Assembly (NCBI RefSeq): GCF_003569785.1
Contig: NZ_KZ983993.1
Coordinates: 83,114-147,113 of the forward strand
Direction: 5' to 3'
Length of the DNA stretch: 64,000 bases
From: Leucobacter sp. wl10
GTDB lineage: Bacteria > Actinomycetota > Actinomycetes > Actinomycetales > Microbacteriaceae
In this document: piece by piece, positions 53,811 through 62,430 of the stretch
How the letters are laid out: each line of letters starts with the position of its first letter
How positions within the stretch are numbered: position 1 is the first letter of the stretch
The notes under the pieces: model-generated
What the model saw: only the letters and a program-made list of their open reading frames with translations
Databases searched by the model: none
Told to the model about the DNA's origin: nothing
Position numbers and translations under genes: made by a program

Positions 53811-55031
53811 TCACCGGCCCGCGACGACGCGCCCGCCCTGCACGACCGACCGCGGCCGGCCCTCCGAGATCGCGCTCACCCGCTCCAGCGGATCGCCGTC
53901 GAGCACCACGAGGTCGCCCATGGCGCCCGGCGCGATGACGCCGAGCTCTCCCTCGCGCTGCAGCAGGCGCGCTGCGGTGCTGGTCGCGCTGCGGATCGTG
54001 TCGATGACGGGCACGATGTCTGCGCGCACCTCGAACTCCCGCAGCTGGTGGCGCTGCATGCCGCCGAGCAGGTCGGAGCCGTAGCAGAGGTTCACGCCGC
54101 CCCGGTAGGCCTTCTCGAGCGCTGCCATGCCGCCGGTGAGCACCGCGTCGACCTTCTCCCAGTTCTCCTGCGAGAGCCCGAACTCGCGCCCCTCCTTCTG
54201 CAGGTAGACATAGGTGACGAGGTTCATCGTCAGGTAGGCGTCGTGCTCGAGGAACAGCGGGATCGAGGTGTCGTCGAGGAGGTTGCCGTGCTCGATGCCC
54301 CGCACGCCCGAGGCGAGCGCGCGGTTGATCGACCGCGCCGTGTAGGCGTGCGCCGACACGTAGCGGCTTGCGGCCTCGGCCTCCTCCACGACCGCGCGGA
54401 TCTCCTCGAGCGAGTACTGCGTCGAGTCGACGCGGTCCGTCGGCGAGGCGACGCCTCCCCCGGCCATGATCTTGATGTGGTGAGCGCCCTTGCGCAGCTC
54501 GTCCCGGGCGGCTTCGCGCACGGCCGCGACGCCGTCGGCGACGCGGCCGATGTTCGCGCAGGTCGGATCGTTCCGCACGTGCGATTCGCCGCGGCCCCGG
54601 GCGTCCCCGTGCCCGCCCGTCTGCGAGAGGGCCTTGCCCCCGAAGAAGAGCCGCGGGCCCCGGAGCAGGCCCTCTCGCTGGGCGTCGTGGAGGCCGAAGT
54701 CCGCTCCCGCCACGTCGCGCACCGTGGTGAAGCCGCGATCGAGCATGTCGCCCATCAGGCGAGCGCTCTGCAGCGCCACGTAGTTCGGCGATTCGGAGCC
54801 GAGGCGGTCGAGCGCCGCCGTGTGGGCGGTCACGTGGACGTGGCAGTCGATGAGGCCGGGGAGCACGAAGCCGCCGCGGGCGTCGAGTTCGGGCGCGTCG
54901 CCGGGGGCCGGGCCCGTCCCCGCCTCGAGATCGACGAAGCGGCCCTCCCGGATCTCGAGGGTCCCCTCGCGATACTCCCCGGCGTGGACGTCGAGCCAGG
55001 TCGCGTTGCGGACGATGAGGTCGTTGGTCAC
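53811..55031 (-). CDS. Amidohydrolase family protein (Xaa-Pro dipeptidase/imidazolonepropionase-like)
   Basis: Metal-dependent hydrolase, 406 aa, with the composite strand domain and TIM barrel. Metal ligands: HxH in DCHVHVTAH, Lys in HHIKIMAGGG, His in SAHAYTAR and GIEHGN, and Asp in CYGSDLLGGMQ. Resembles prolidase-like and carboxypeptidase-like amidohydrolases. The GTG start at 55029-55031 overlaps the GAF-like gene stop (GTGA). It is the last gene of an MFS/GAF/amidohydrolase operon and should hydrolyse the compound taken up by the MFS transporter. Confidence 0.9.
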   Translation of the reverse strand: MTNDLIVRNATWLDVHAGEYREGTLEIREGRFVDLEAGTGPAPGDAPELDARGGFVLPGLIDCHVHVTAHTAALDRLGSESPNYVALQSARLMGDMLDRGFTTVRDVAGADFGLHDAQREGLLRGPRLFFGGKALSQTGGHGDARGRGESHVRNDPTCANIGRVADGVAAVREAARDELRKGAHHIKIMAGGGVASPTDRVDSTQYSLEEIRAVVEEAEAASRYVSAHAYTARSINRALASGVRGIEHGNLLDDTSIPLFLEHDAYLTMNLVTYVYLQKEGREFGLSQENWEKVDAVLTGGMAALEKAYRGGVNLCYGSDLLGGMQRHQLREFEVRADIVPVIDTIRSATSTAARLLQREGELGVIAPGAMGDLVVLDGDPLERVSAISEGRPRSVVQGGRVVAGR

Positions 55032-55510
55032 GGCGTACCCTCCTGATCGGTGATCGTGGTGGATTCTGCGGGCGATGTCTCGGCGACGATGCGCTCGGCC
55101 GCCGCGACGCTCTCGGGCGGGTAGCCGTGCTCCGGGCCGAGCAGGTTCACGGTCGCCCAGTTGCTGCCGTCCGCGCGCCGGAGCGGGATGTTGACGATGG
55201 CCCCGCAGCCGAGCGACCTGATGAGCTCCGCGTCGCCGAAGATGCGGTCGATCTCGGCTCCGGTCTGCGCGACGAAGACGCCGTCGGAATCGCGCGTTGC
55301 GGCGATCCAGTCGGGCGACACCTCCGTCGCGACGTCCTTCCAGCCGCCGACGGGGTACTCCTGCGGGTGGGACGAGTAGACGCGCTCCATGCGGGTGCCG
55401 CCGCGGGTGAAGACCAGTACGGTGCACAGGATGACGCCGACGTCTCGGGAGACGGCCGCGTGCATCGCCGCCCAGCTGCGTTCGGGGCTCGCGGGCCGTG
55501 CGGCGGTCAT
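55028..55510 (-). CDS. Small GAF-like domain protein
   Basis: Soluble 160-aa protein. The pattern SWAAMHAAVSRDVGVILCTVLVF, the IFGDAELIRSLGCGAIVNIPLR segment and ATVNLLGPEHGYPPESVAAAERIV match a single GAF domain. Such short GAF proteins in catabolic operons may sense or bind the substrate; this is inference. Both ends overlap neighbours (ATGA with the MFS gene, GTGA with the amidohydrolase), so it is firmly part of the operon. Confidence 0.75.
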   Translation of the reverse strand: MTAARPASPERSWAAMHAAVSRDVGVILCTVLVFTRGGTRMERVYSSHPQEYPVGGWKDVATEVSPDWIAATRDSDGVFVAQTGAEIDRIFGDAELIRSLGCGAIVNIPLRRADGSNWATVNLLGPEHGYPPESVAAAERIVAETSPAESTTITDQEGTP

Positions 55511-56895
55511 GCGGGTCCACCCGTCTTCGCGGCGCGCGTCTCGACCGGTCCGGTGATGTCCTCCAGCGAGCGACCCGCGGTGCGAACGGCGAAGAGCAGC
55601 GTGCAGATGACGCCGACCGCGAGCACGGCCGTGGTCAGGCCGAAGACGCCCACGAAGCCCCACTGCGCGGCGAACAGGCCGATGATGATCGGCGCCGTGA
55701 TCGACCCGACCCGCCCGAAGGACGAGCTCATGCCGGTCGCGGTCGCGCGCAGCCAGGTGGGGAAGACCTCGGGCGTGTAGGCGTAGACGCCGGCGTACGT
55801 GCCGTTGAGGAAGAAGGAGAGGGTGACCCCGGCGAGCGTGACGAGGGCCGGATCCTCGGCCCGACTCATCCAGAGCGCCGCGAGCGCTCCGCCTGTGAGG
55901 TACATCGCGATCGTGAACTTGCGGTCGAGCTTCTCGTTCAGCCAGGCGGCGCTGAAGTAGCCCGGAATCTGCGCGAGGTAGATGAACAGCGAGTAGGTGA
56001 AGCTCGTCGTGACGTCGATCCCCTTATCGACGAGCAGGGTCGGGATCCACGTGAAGAAGCCGTAGTAGGAGAAGGTGATGACGAACCAGATGAGCCACGT
56101 CGTTGCGGTGATCCGCCACATGCTGCGCCCCCAGAGGTATCGGATCGCCTTGCCGAAGGCGAACTTGGTGGGGGGCTCCTCGGCGGGCGCGTTCGGGTCG
56201 ACCGGCGGGAGTTCGCGGCCGGTGGCTCGTCCGACGCGCTGCTCGAAGTCGGTGACGACGCGCTCCGCGTCGTCGTGCCTGCCCTGCGTGATGAGGTAGC
56301 GCGGCGACTCGGGCAGCGAGCGGCGCCACCACAGCAGCATCACGATCGGGATGAAGGTGATGACCTGCGCCCAGCGCCATCCCTCGGCGAACGCGGGCAC
56401 GACGAAGCGCCCGATGAGCGCGGCTCCGACGAACCCGAAGGAGAAGAAGCCCGCCAGTGCGCCGAGGAACCAGCCGCGACGGTGCTTCGGCACGAACTCG
56501 GAGAGGAAGGGGGCGATGATCGCGCTCTCGGCGCCTGCGCCGGCGCCGGCGATGATGCGGAACAGCAGGAAGCTCTCGAAGCTCCACGAGAGGGCGGCGG
56601 CGAGGGAGGCGACGGCGTAGACCGCGAGGGCCCACATCATGACCTGCTTGCGGCCGATCTTGTCGCCGAGATAGCCGGCGATGAGCGCTCCGAACAGGAA
56701 GCCGAACGGCGCCGCGGATCCGACGATCCCGAGCTGCGCCTGCTCGAGGGCGAACACCTCTCGCACGCTGGGCATGAGGAAGGCGACGACGGCGCTGTCC
56801 ATGCCGTCGAAGGTGTAGCCCAGGCCGCCGATGAGCAGCAGCAGGAAGTGCGGCCGGCTCATCGGCAGTCGGTCCAAGCGAGCGCTCAGTGACAT
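55507..56895 (-). CDS. MFS transporter (sugar/aromatic-acid porter type)
   Basis: Twelve-helix major facilitator, 462 aa. The loop 2-3 signature is GYLGDKIGRKQVMM, the loop 8-9 equivalent is AAWLNEKLDRKFTIAMY, and VYAYTPEVFPTWLRATATG is the sugar porter motif near helix 10. The start ATG 56895 has AAAGGAG upstream. It is divergent from a MurR/RpiR regulator. It likely imports an organic acid or dipeptide-like compound processed by the amidohydrolase. Confidence 0.92.
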   Translation of the reverse strand: MSLSARLDRLPMSRPHFLLLLIGGLGYTFDGMDSAVVAFLMPSVREVFALEQAQLGIVGSAAPFGFLFGALIAGYLGDKIGRKQVMMWALAVYAVASLAAALSWSFESFLLFRIIAGAGAGAESAIIAPFLSEFVPKHRRGWFLGALAGFFSFGFVGAALIGRFVVPAFAEGWRWAQVITFIPIVMLLWWRRSLPESPRYLITQGRHDDAERVVTDFEQRVGRATGRELPPVDPNAPAEEPPTKFAFGKAIRYLWGRSMWRITATTWLIWFVITFSYYGFFTWIPTLLVDKGIDVTTSFTYSLFIYLAQIPGYFSAAWLNEKLDRKFTIAMYLTGGALAALWMSRAEDPALVTLAGVTLSFFLNGTYAGVYAYTPEVFPTWLRATATGMSSSFGRVGSITAPIIIGLFAAQWGFVGVFGLTTAVLAVGVICTLLFAVRTAGRSLEDITGPVETRAAKTGGPA

Positions 56896-57026
56896 GGTGA
56901 TGACTCCTTTGTCGGAAGAGGGGCGACCCTGGCTGCGCCGCACAGTTGGCAATGTTAATTCCATAACTGAGGTATATGCAAGAAAAATTGCGTAGCAGAT
57001 GCGGAAGGGGGTCCGAGTCCGCGACA

Positions 57027-57944
57027 ATGGATCGCATGAGGACACGATCGGAGAAGGGCTCCGACGACGCCCGAGGCGGGGCGCGCGACATGGCTCCCGA
57101 GGCATGGCTGCGGGCGCGCGTGCCCGCCGGCGGCCTCGGCTCCTCGGCGAAGACGCTGCTGAACTATCTGCTCACCAACATCGGTGAGGCGGTGTACGCC
57201 CGCGCCGCCGAGGTGGCCCGCGTGGCAGGCGTGAGCGTGTCGAGCGTCACCCGGCTCGCGCAGCAGCTGGGCTTCGACGGCTGGCCCGATCTGCAGCGCA
57301 GCCTCCGCGCGCGCTACCTCTCAGGCCTCAGCATGGTGGACGTCTCCGAGGTTCACGGCGTGACGGACACCCCCTTCCAGAGCGCCATGCGCAGGGACAT
57401 CTCCTCGTTGACGCAGGCCGTCAGGGATCTCGACGAGCACGCGATACGAAGGATCGCGGAACTGCTGACGAACGCGAGCCAGATCCACGTCGCGGCGATG
57501 GGCAGCTTCGCGGCCGTCGGGCAGGCGCTCAGCCACAACCTGCTGCTGGCCGGGTACCCCTCGTACGGGCTGCTCGACCGTGACCCGCTCCTCGCGAACA
57601 CCGTCGCCCGGCTCGGGCCCTCGGACGTGCTGGTGGTGTGCAGCTACTGGCGGCACTACCGAGTCGTGGTCGGCGCGGCCATCGCCGCTCGGCGCCGGGG
57701 CGCGAAGGTGGTCGTGATCTCGGACTACCTCCCGCAGGCGCTCGCTCCCGTTGCGGAGGAGGTCGTGCTCATCCCCGCCGAGGGAACCTCCTTCTTCGCG
57801 TCGCTCACGGTGCCCATAGCGGTGCAGCAGGGCATCATGGCGACGCTCGCCCGCATCGACCCAGAGCGCACCAGGCGGCAGCTCGAGGTCTCGGAAGAGC
57901 TCTGGGGCGAGCTCGACCTGCTCGTAGACCCCCTGCGCGGGTGA
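57027..57944 (+). CDS. MurR/RpiR-family transcriptional regulator
   Basis: One-component regulator, about 305 aa. The N-terminal RpiR helix-turn-helix reads AAEVARVAGVSVSSVTRLAQQLGFDGWPDLQ. The C-terminal SIS domain (IHVAAMGSFAAVGQALSHNLL ... SDVLVVCSYWRHYRVV) binds a small ligand. The start is uncertain: ATG at 56976, 57027 or 57036 are all in frame and none has a strong ribosome binding site. It is divergent from the MFS/GAF/amidohydrolase operon, whose AT-rich 130-bp upstream region it probably controls. Confidence 0.88.
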   Translation: MDRMRTRSEKGSDDARGGARDMAPEAWLRARVPAGGLGSSAKTLLNYLLTNIGEAVYARAAEVARVAGVSVSSVTRLAQQLGFDGWPDLQRSLRARYLSGLSMVDVSEVHGVTDTPFQSAMRRDISSLTQAVRDLDEHAIRRIAELLTNASQIHVAAMGSFAAVGQALSHNLLLAGYPSYGLLDRDPLLANTVARLGPSDVLVVCSYWRHYRVVVGAAIAARRRGAKVVVISDYLPQALAPVAEEVVLIPAEGTSFFASLTVPIAVQQGIMATLARIDPERTRRQLEVSEELWGELDLLVDPLRG

Positions 57945-57977
57945 GTGCGGGCCCCGGCTGAACCGCGGATCGGGGCG

Positions 57978-57997
57978 CCTCGGGATCAGCCCCGAGG
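57978..57997. terminator. Short hairpin between the RpiR and LldD genes
   Basis: Arms CCTCGGG (57978-57984) and CCCGAGG (57991-57997) with a 6-nt loop span the lldD stop codon and lie between convergent genes. There is no U-run, so terminator function is only possible. Confidence 0.4.
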
Positions 57998-59257
57998 AGA
58001 CCTCTCGGCGCCCGCCCGCGCGCCCTCCGGCGAGACCGGCACGAGGCGCCGCAGCTGAGTCACGTGGCGGGGCTCCAGCTCCTCGAGCGACGACACCCCG
58101 AGCAGGGCCATGGTGCGCTCGATCTCGCTGCGCAGGATGGCGATCATGCGGTCGACGCCCGCCCGCCCGCCCGCCATGAGCCCGTAGAGGTAGGCGCGGC
58201 CGACCAGGGTGAACTTGGCCCCGAGCGCCACCGAGGCGACGATGTCGGCGCCGTTCATGATGCCGGTGTCGATCATCACCGCGGCGTCGCGACCCACCTC
58301 GCGCACGACCTGCGGCAGCAGGTGGAAGGGTACGGGGGCCCTGTCGAGCTGGCGGCCCCCGTGATTCGAGAGCACGATGCCGTCGACGCCGCGCTCGATC
58401 AGCCTCACCGCGTCCGGAACGTTCTGCACGCCCTTGACCACGAGCCTGCCGGGCCACATCTCCCTGATGACCTCGAGATCCTCGTAGGAGATGGTCGGAT
58501 CCATCGCCGCGTTGAGCAGGTCGCCCACGGTGCCGCCGGTCGAGGAGAGCGACGCGAACTCGAGCTTGGGCGTCGTGAGGAAGTCGATCCACCACCACGG
58601 GCGCGGGATCGCATTGACGATCGTGCCCAGCGAGAGCTGGGGAGGGATGGAGAAGCCGTTGCGCTTGTCGCGCAGCCGGGCCCCGGCGATCGGGGTGTCG
58701 ACGGTGAACATGAGGGTGTCGAATCCGGCCGCGGCGGCGCGCTCGACGAGCCCGTAGGAGATCTCGCGCTCGCGCATCACGTAGAGCTGGAACCAGTTGC
58801 GGCCGTGCGGATTCGCCGCGCGCACGTCCTCGATCGACGTGGTGCCGAGCGTCGAGAGCGTGAAGGGGATGCCCGCCGCTCCCGCTGCCCCGGCCCCCGC
58901 GATCTCGCCCTCGGTCTGCATCAGCCGGGTGAACCCCGTGGGCGCGATGCCGAAGGGCATCGCGGATCGGCCTCCGAGGATCTCGGTCGAGGTGTCGACG
59001 TGCTCGGCGGGCTTCAGGATGTCGGGGTGGAACTCGATGTCCTCGAAGCCCCTGCGGGCTCGATCGAGCGACAGCTCGCCCTCGGCTGCGCCATCGGTGT
59101 AGTCGAAGGCGGCCTTCGGCGTGCGGCGCTTCGCGATGCGCAGCAGGTCGTACGTGGTGAGGGCCGCGTCGAGGCGCCGCCGCCTGGCGTTGAGATCGGG
59201 CTTCTTGAACCGCATGAGCTCGAAGAGCTCGGCGGGGTTGGGGAGCTGGCGCTTCAT
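57986..59257 (-). CDS. lldD: FMN-dependent alpha-hydroxy-acid oxidase/L-lactate dehydrogenase
   Basis: Oxidises L-lactate or a related 2-hydroxy acid to the 2-oxo acid, 423 aa, TIM barrel with FMN. Key segments: [66 protein letters not shown] with the catalytic Lys, SNHGGRQLD with the catalytic His, and [21 protein letters not shown] for FMN phosphate. The ATG at 59257 follows AGGAG. It is 54 bases after the MHS transporter gene and probably in its operon, with a FadR-type regulator beyond. Confidence 0.9.
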   Translation of the reverse strand: MKRQLPNPAELFELMRFKKPDLNARRRRLDAALTTYDLLRIAKRRTPKAAFDYTDGAAEGELSLDRARRGFEDIEFHPDILKPAEHVDTSTEILGGRSAMPFGIAPTGFTRLMQTEGEIAGAGAAGAAGIPFTLSTLGTTSIEDVRAANPHGRNWFQLYVMREREISYGLVERAAAAGFDTLMFTVDTPIAGARLRDKRNGFSIPPQLSLGTIVNAIPRPWWWIDFLTTPKLEFASLSSTGGTVGDLLNAAMDPTISYEDLEVIREMWPGRLVVKGVQNVPDAVRLIERGVDGIVLSNHGGRQLDRAPVPFHLLPQVVREVGRDAAVMIDTGIMNGADIVASVALGAKFTLVGRAYLYGLMAGGRAGVDRMIAILRSEIERTMALLGVSSLEELEPRHVTQLRRLVPVSPEGARAGAERSPRG

Positions 59258-59311
59258 CTGAGGCTCCTGTTCGGATCGGTTCGGGATCGGGGGCGGCGGC
59301 ATGCCGGGATG

Positions 59312-60646
59312 CTACGCCATCTGCCCGAGGCGGGGGAGGGGATCCTGCGCGTGCTCCTCCTCGACGTGGGCGACGCGCTTGATGAAGAACGACGCCACGA
59401 CCGAGATCGCCGCGCAGACGGCGACGTACACCGCGATCGGCCACCACTGCCCGCCGCTGATCTCGAGCAGCCACGCTCCGATGAGCGGGGCGGTGCCGCC
59501 GAAGATCGCCGCGCCCAGCTGGTAGCCGAGGGAGGCGCCGGTGTAGCGCACCTCGGGCGCGAAGTTCTCGGCGATGAGGGTGCCGAGGATCGCGTTTACG
59601 CTGCCCCACAGGAAGCCGAAGCCGAGGATGGTGGCGGCGAACAGCGCCCAGGTCTCGCCCGTGTTGAGGATCAGGTAGTAAGGCACCACGAGCACGATGG
59701 TGGTGCAGGCCGACCAGCGGTAGAGGGCGGCGCGGGAGACGCGGTCGGAGATGCTGCCGAAGACTGGCATCCAGACCGTGGCGACGAGTGCCGCAGCCGC
59801 GATGGCGAGCAGCACGACATTGTCGCGCGCGCCGAGGATGTCGGTGGCGTAGGCGACGATGTACGTGCCGAAGATGTAGAAGGGGCCGGTCTCGGCCGCC
59901 TTGGCGCCGATGGAGACGAGCACGGCGCCCCAGTGCCTCGTCACGACCTCCTTGATGGGTAGCTTGAGGCGGGCCCCGGTCTCCTGCACGCGCTTGAACT
60001 CCGGGGTCTCGTCGAGGCCGTTGCGGATCCAGAGGCCGATGAAGACGAGCACGATGCTGGCGACGAACGGCACGCGCCAGCCCCAGGTCATGAACTGGCC
60101 GTCGGGCAGCTGGGTGAGCAGCGCGATGACGCCCGCGGCGAGCAGCATGCCGAGACTGATCCCCATCTGCGGCACGGCGCCGTAGAGGCCGCGGCGGTGC
60201 TTCGGGGCGTACTCGTAGGCGAGCAGCAGGGCGCCGCCCCACTCGCCGCCGATGCCGAGGCCCTGCAGGATGCGGAAGCAGATGAGCAGGATCGGGGCCG
60301 CTACCCCGATGGCCGCGTAGTCGGGCAGCAGGCCGATCGCGACGGTGCCGCCGCCCATGAGCGTCAGGGTGATGAAGAGCGTCTTCTTGCGGCCGATGCG
60401 ATCGCCGATGTGCGAGAAGATGATGCCGCCGAGCGGCCGGAAGAAGAAGGTGAGCGAGAACGACACGAAGGCGAGCATCGTGGAGACGAACTCGTTGTCG
60501 CTCGGAAAGTAGAGCTTGTTGAACACGAGCGCGGCGACGGTGCCGTAGACGAGGAAGTCGAACCACTCGATGACGCTGCCGCTGAGGCTGCCGAGGAGTA
60601 CGCGGTAGTTCAGTCCGGTTCCGGGCTGGGCTGCTGTGGCTGTCAT
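59312..60646 (-). CDS. MHS-family MFS transporter (organic acid:H+ symporter)
   Basis: Twelve-helix transporter of the metabolite:H+ symporter family, 444 aa. SGSVIEWFDFLVYGTVAALVF at the N terminus, the signature GDRIGRKKTLFITL and RILQGLGIGGEWGGALLLAYEYAP are family hallmarks (KgtP, ProP, ShiA types). The ATG at 60646 is preceded by GGGAGAG. With the LldD-type oxidase downstream and LldR-type operators upstream, import of lactate or a similar hydroxy acid is likely. Confidence 0.92.
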   Translation of the reverse strand: MTATAAQPGTGLNYRVLLGSLSGSVIEWFDFLVYGTVAALVFNKLYFPSDNEFVSTMLAFVSFSLTFFFRPLGGIIFSHIGDRIGRKKTLFITLTLMGGGTVAIGLLPDYAAIGVAAPILLICFRILQGLGIGGEWGGALLLAYEYAPKHRRGLYGAVPQMGISLGMLLAAGVIALLTQLPDGQFMTWGWRVPFVASIVLVFIGLWIRNGLDETPEFKRVQETGARLKLPIKEVVTRHWGAVLVSIGAKAAETGPFYIFGTYIVAYATDILGARDNVVLLAIAAAALVATVWMPVFGSISDRVSRAALYRWSACTTIVLVVPYYLILNTGETWALFAATILGFGFLWGSVNAILGTLIAENFAPEVRYTGASLGYQLGAAIFGGTAPLIGAWLLEISGGQWWPIAVYVAVCAAISVVASFFIKRVAHVEEEHAQDPLPRLGQMA

Positions 60647-60698
60647 GGCATCTCTCCCTTGAGATCTTGGCGAGAACTTCATGTTCTGGAAACAAGTG

Positions 60699-60722
60699 TG
60701 GTCGGACCATGTGGTATGACCA
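60699..60722 (-). promoter_or_regulatory. Two FadR/LldR-type operators
   Basis: TGGTCGGACCA (60699-60709) and TGGTATGACCA (60712-60722) both match the TGGT-N3-ACCA consensus of the FadR subfamily of GntR regulators. The second extends to a 15-base palindrome TGTGGT-ATG-ACCACA (60710-60724). They lie 50-75 bases upstream of the MHS transporter start. Confidence 0.8.
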
Positions 60723-60870
60723 CAAGTAGTGTAGGTCGATCCGGGCGATCCGTCAAACCAACGCGGGCGTCGCCCGCGTTCGCGCCCGTCGCCGCGCGCC
60801 GGCCGCGCCTCGCGCCGGCCGCGCCGCGCGCCGAGCGCCGCCCGCCGTCCGCCGCCCGCCGGGAGCATCG

Positions 60871-60928
60871 GTGGGCGCCTTTCGGCGGCTCGCTCCCCGC
60901 CCCAGCGGCCGAAAGGCTCACACGGATC
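60871..60928. repeat. REP-like hairpin repeat, copy 1
   Basis: Arms GCCTTTCGGC (60877-60886) and GCCGAAAGGC (60908-60917) form a perfect 10-bp stem. The right flank reads CCGAAAGGCTCACACGGAT, nearly identical to the right flank of the copy at 63904-63964. Confidence 0.75.
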
Positions 60929-61003
60929 GGGCGAGAGGTCGGGTCGGATCGGGGCTGGAGTCGGATCGGGTGCGGGGTCGGGCGCGCGGGCGAGCAGCGG
61001 CGC

Positions 61004-61684
61004 TCAGCGCGCGGTCTCGACGTAGTACCCGCGGATGTGCGAGCGGATCCGGGAGACGGCGCCCTCCCGGTCGCCCTCCCTCAGACTCGCCAGAATGCCG
61101 CGGTGCTCGTCTCGCAGCCGCTGCGCGGTGCGCTCCCACTCGGGCAGCGCCTGCGCCCGCTGCAGCGTGTGGTCGGCGATGGAGGTGCGCAGGGCGTCCA
61201 TGAGCGTGCTGATGAGCGGATTGTCCGCCGCGCGGGAGAGGAGCACGTGAAACTCCGCGTCGAGCGGCAGGAACTCCTCGACCGGGAGTTCCTGATCGTC
61301 CATGAGCTCGAGCAGGCGCGCCGCCCGCTCCCAGTCGCCGCGATCCGGATCCGAGTGCTCGGCGGCCCAGCACTCGAGCAGCAGCCGCATCTCGTACACG
61401 TGGCGGTGCTCCACCTGGCTCGTCGCCAGCTGGAGGTTGAGCGCGAGCGTGAGCGCCTGTTCAGGGGCCGCCGTGATGACGGTGCCCGATCGGGGGCCCG
61501 AACCGGTGGCGGTGCGGATCGTGCCCAGCGCCTCGAGCACGCGCAGCGCCTCGCGCAGCGAACTGCGGGAGACCTGCAGCGTCTCGGCCAGCGTGCGCTC
61601 CCCGGGCAGGTGGTCGCCGATGTGGAGCCGTCCGCTCCGCAGTTCCTCGGTCACCCACGCCATGACCACCTCGTGCGCCTTCAT
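61004..61684 (-). CDS. FadR-type GntR transcriptional regulator (LldR-like)
   Basis: One-component regulator, 226 aa. The winged helix (about residues 5-70) includes GDHLPGERTLAETLQVSRSSLREALRVLEALG, the GntR signature. The FCD ligand domain shows the expected Asp and His positions (LDAEFHVLLSRAADN, LRDEHRGIL) that hold a metal and carboxylate ligand. ATG 61684 is used; a TTG two codons upstream is possible. It lies upstream of the MHS transporter-LldD pair, whose control region has two TGGT-N3-ACCA sites, so it likely responds to a hydroxy acid. Confidence 0.9.
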   Translation of the reverse strand: MKAHEVVMAWVTEELRSGRLHIGDHLPGERTLAETLQVSRSSLREALRVLEALGTIRTATGSGPRSGTVITAAPEQALTLALNLQLATSQVEHRHVYEMRLLLECWAAEHSDPDRGDWERAARLLELMDDQELPVEEFLPLDAEFHVLLSRAADNPLISTLMDALRTSIADHTLQRAQALPEWERTAQRLRDEHRGILASLREGDREGAVSRIRSHIRGYYVETAR

Positions 61685-61698
61685 CGTCAACGATTATC

Positions 61699-62430
61699 TC
61701 AGTCGAGAGCGGCCGCCGCGCCGCGCGTGTGCGCCCACACGACGGCCTGGATGCGATCCCGCACCCCGAGCTTCTGCAGCACGTTCGACACGTGCGTCTT
61801 CACCGTCGCCTCGCCCAGGAACAGTTCGGCCGCGATCTCCGCGTTCGACCTGCCCTCGGCGAGCAGCGACAGCACCTCGCGCTCCCGCTCGGTGAGCCCG
61901 GCGCGGTCGAACGCCGCGGCGGCGCGCTCGGCGGGCGAGGTCTCCGGATCCGGACCGGGCGCCCCGCGTTGCCCGTCAGCGCCCGCCCGCTCCGCCGCGA
62001 CCCGCTCGATCACCGCCCGCGTCACGTCGGGTCCGAGCAGCGCGTTGCCCGCGGCGAGCGACCGCACCGCCTCGATCAGCTGCTCGGCGCGCGATGTCTT
62101 CAGCAGGAAGCCGCTCACCCCGGCGGCCAGGGCGTCGAAGAGGTAGGTCTCGTGGCCGAAGGTGGTGAGGATGAGGATCGAGATACCGGATCCCGCGGCG
62201 GCGTCGCCCGCCCGCCCTGACAGGATCCGCCTCGACGCCTCGATCCCGTCCATCCGCGGCATCTCGACGTCCATGCAGATGACGTCGGGGCGCGCCGTCG
62301 CGGCGAGCTCCACGGCCTCGACCCCGTTCGCGGCCTCGCCCACCACTTCGATGTCGGGTTCCGACTGCAGAATGATGCGGAAGCCGGATCGCACCAGCTG
62401 CTGATCGTCGACGAGCATCACGCGGATCAC
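61699..62430 (-). CDS. NarL/LuxR-family response regulator
   Basis: Two-component output regulator, 243 aa. The receiver domain has the acidic pair VDDQQ, the phospho-acceptor Asp54 in VICMDVEMPRMDG, Thr in ILTTFGHE and Lys in LLKTSRAEQ. The C-terminal LuxR helix-turn-helix is LTEREREVLSLLAEGRSNAEIAAELFLGEATVKTHVSNVLQKLGV-like across about residues 178-225. The GTG start at 62428-62430 overlaps the kinase stop (GTGA). Partner of the kinase just upstream. Confidence 0.94.
   Translation of the reverse strand: MIRVMLVDDQQLVRSGFRIILQSEPDIEVVGEAANGVEAVELAATARPDVICMDVEMPRMDGIEASRRILSGRAGDAAAGSGISILILTTFGHETYLFDALAAGVSGFLLKTSRAEQLIEAVRSLAAGNALLGPDVTRAVIERVAAERAGADGQRGAPGPDPETSPAERAAAAFDRAGLTEREREVLSLLAEGRSNAEIAAELFLGEATVKTHVSNVLQKLGVRDRIQAVVWAHTRGAAAALD

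Larger units (their letters stand above)
60647..61003. other. Gene-free control region of the hydroxy-acid operon
   Basis: About 357 bases between the MHS transporter start and the FadR-type regulator stop. The first ~80 bases hold the operators and the transporter promoter. The remainder (60760-61003) is extremely GC-rich simple sequence with a hairpin repeat at 60871-60928 and many GATCGGG-like units at about 60920-61000. No gene is apparent. Confidence 0.7.

Noticed and set aside
57321..60725. 1134-codon minus-strand ORF overlapping the LldD and MHS genes
   Set aside because: It is an out-of-frame reading of the two real genes on the same strand, rich in Arg/His/Pro with no domain.
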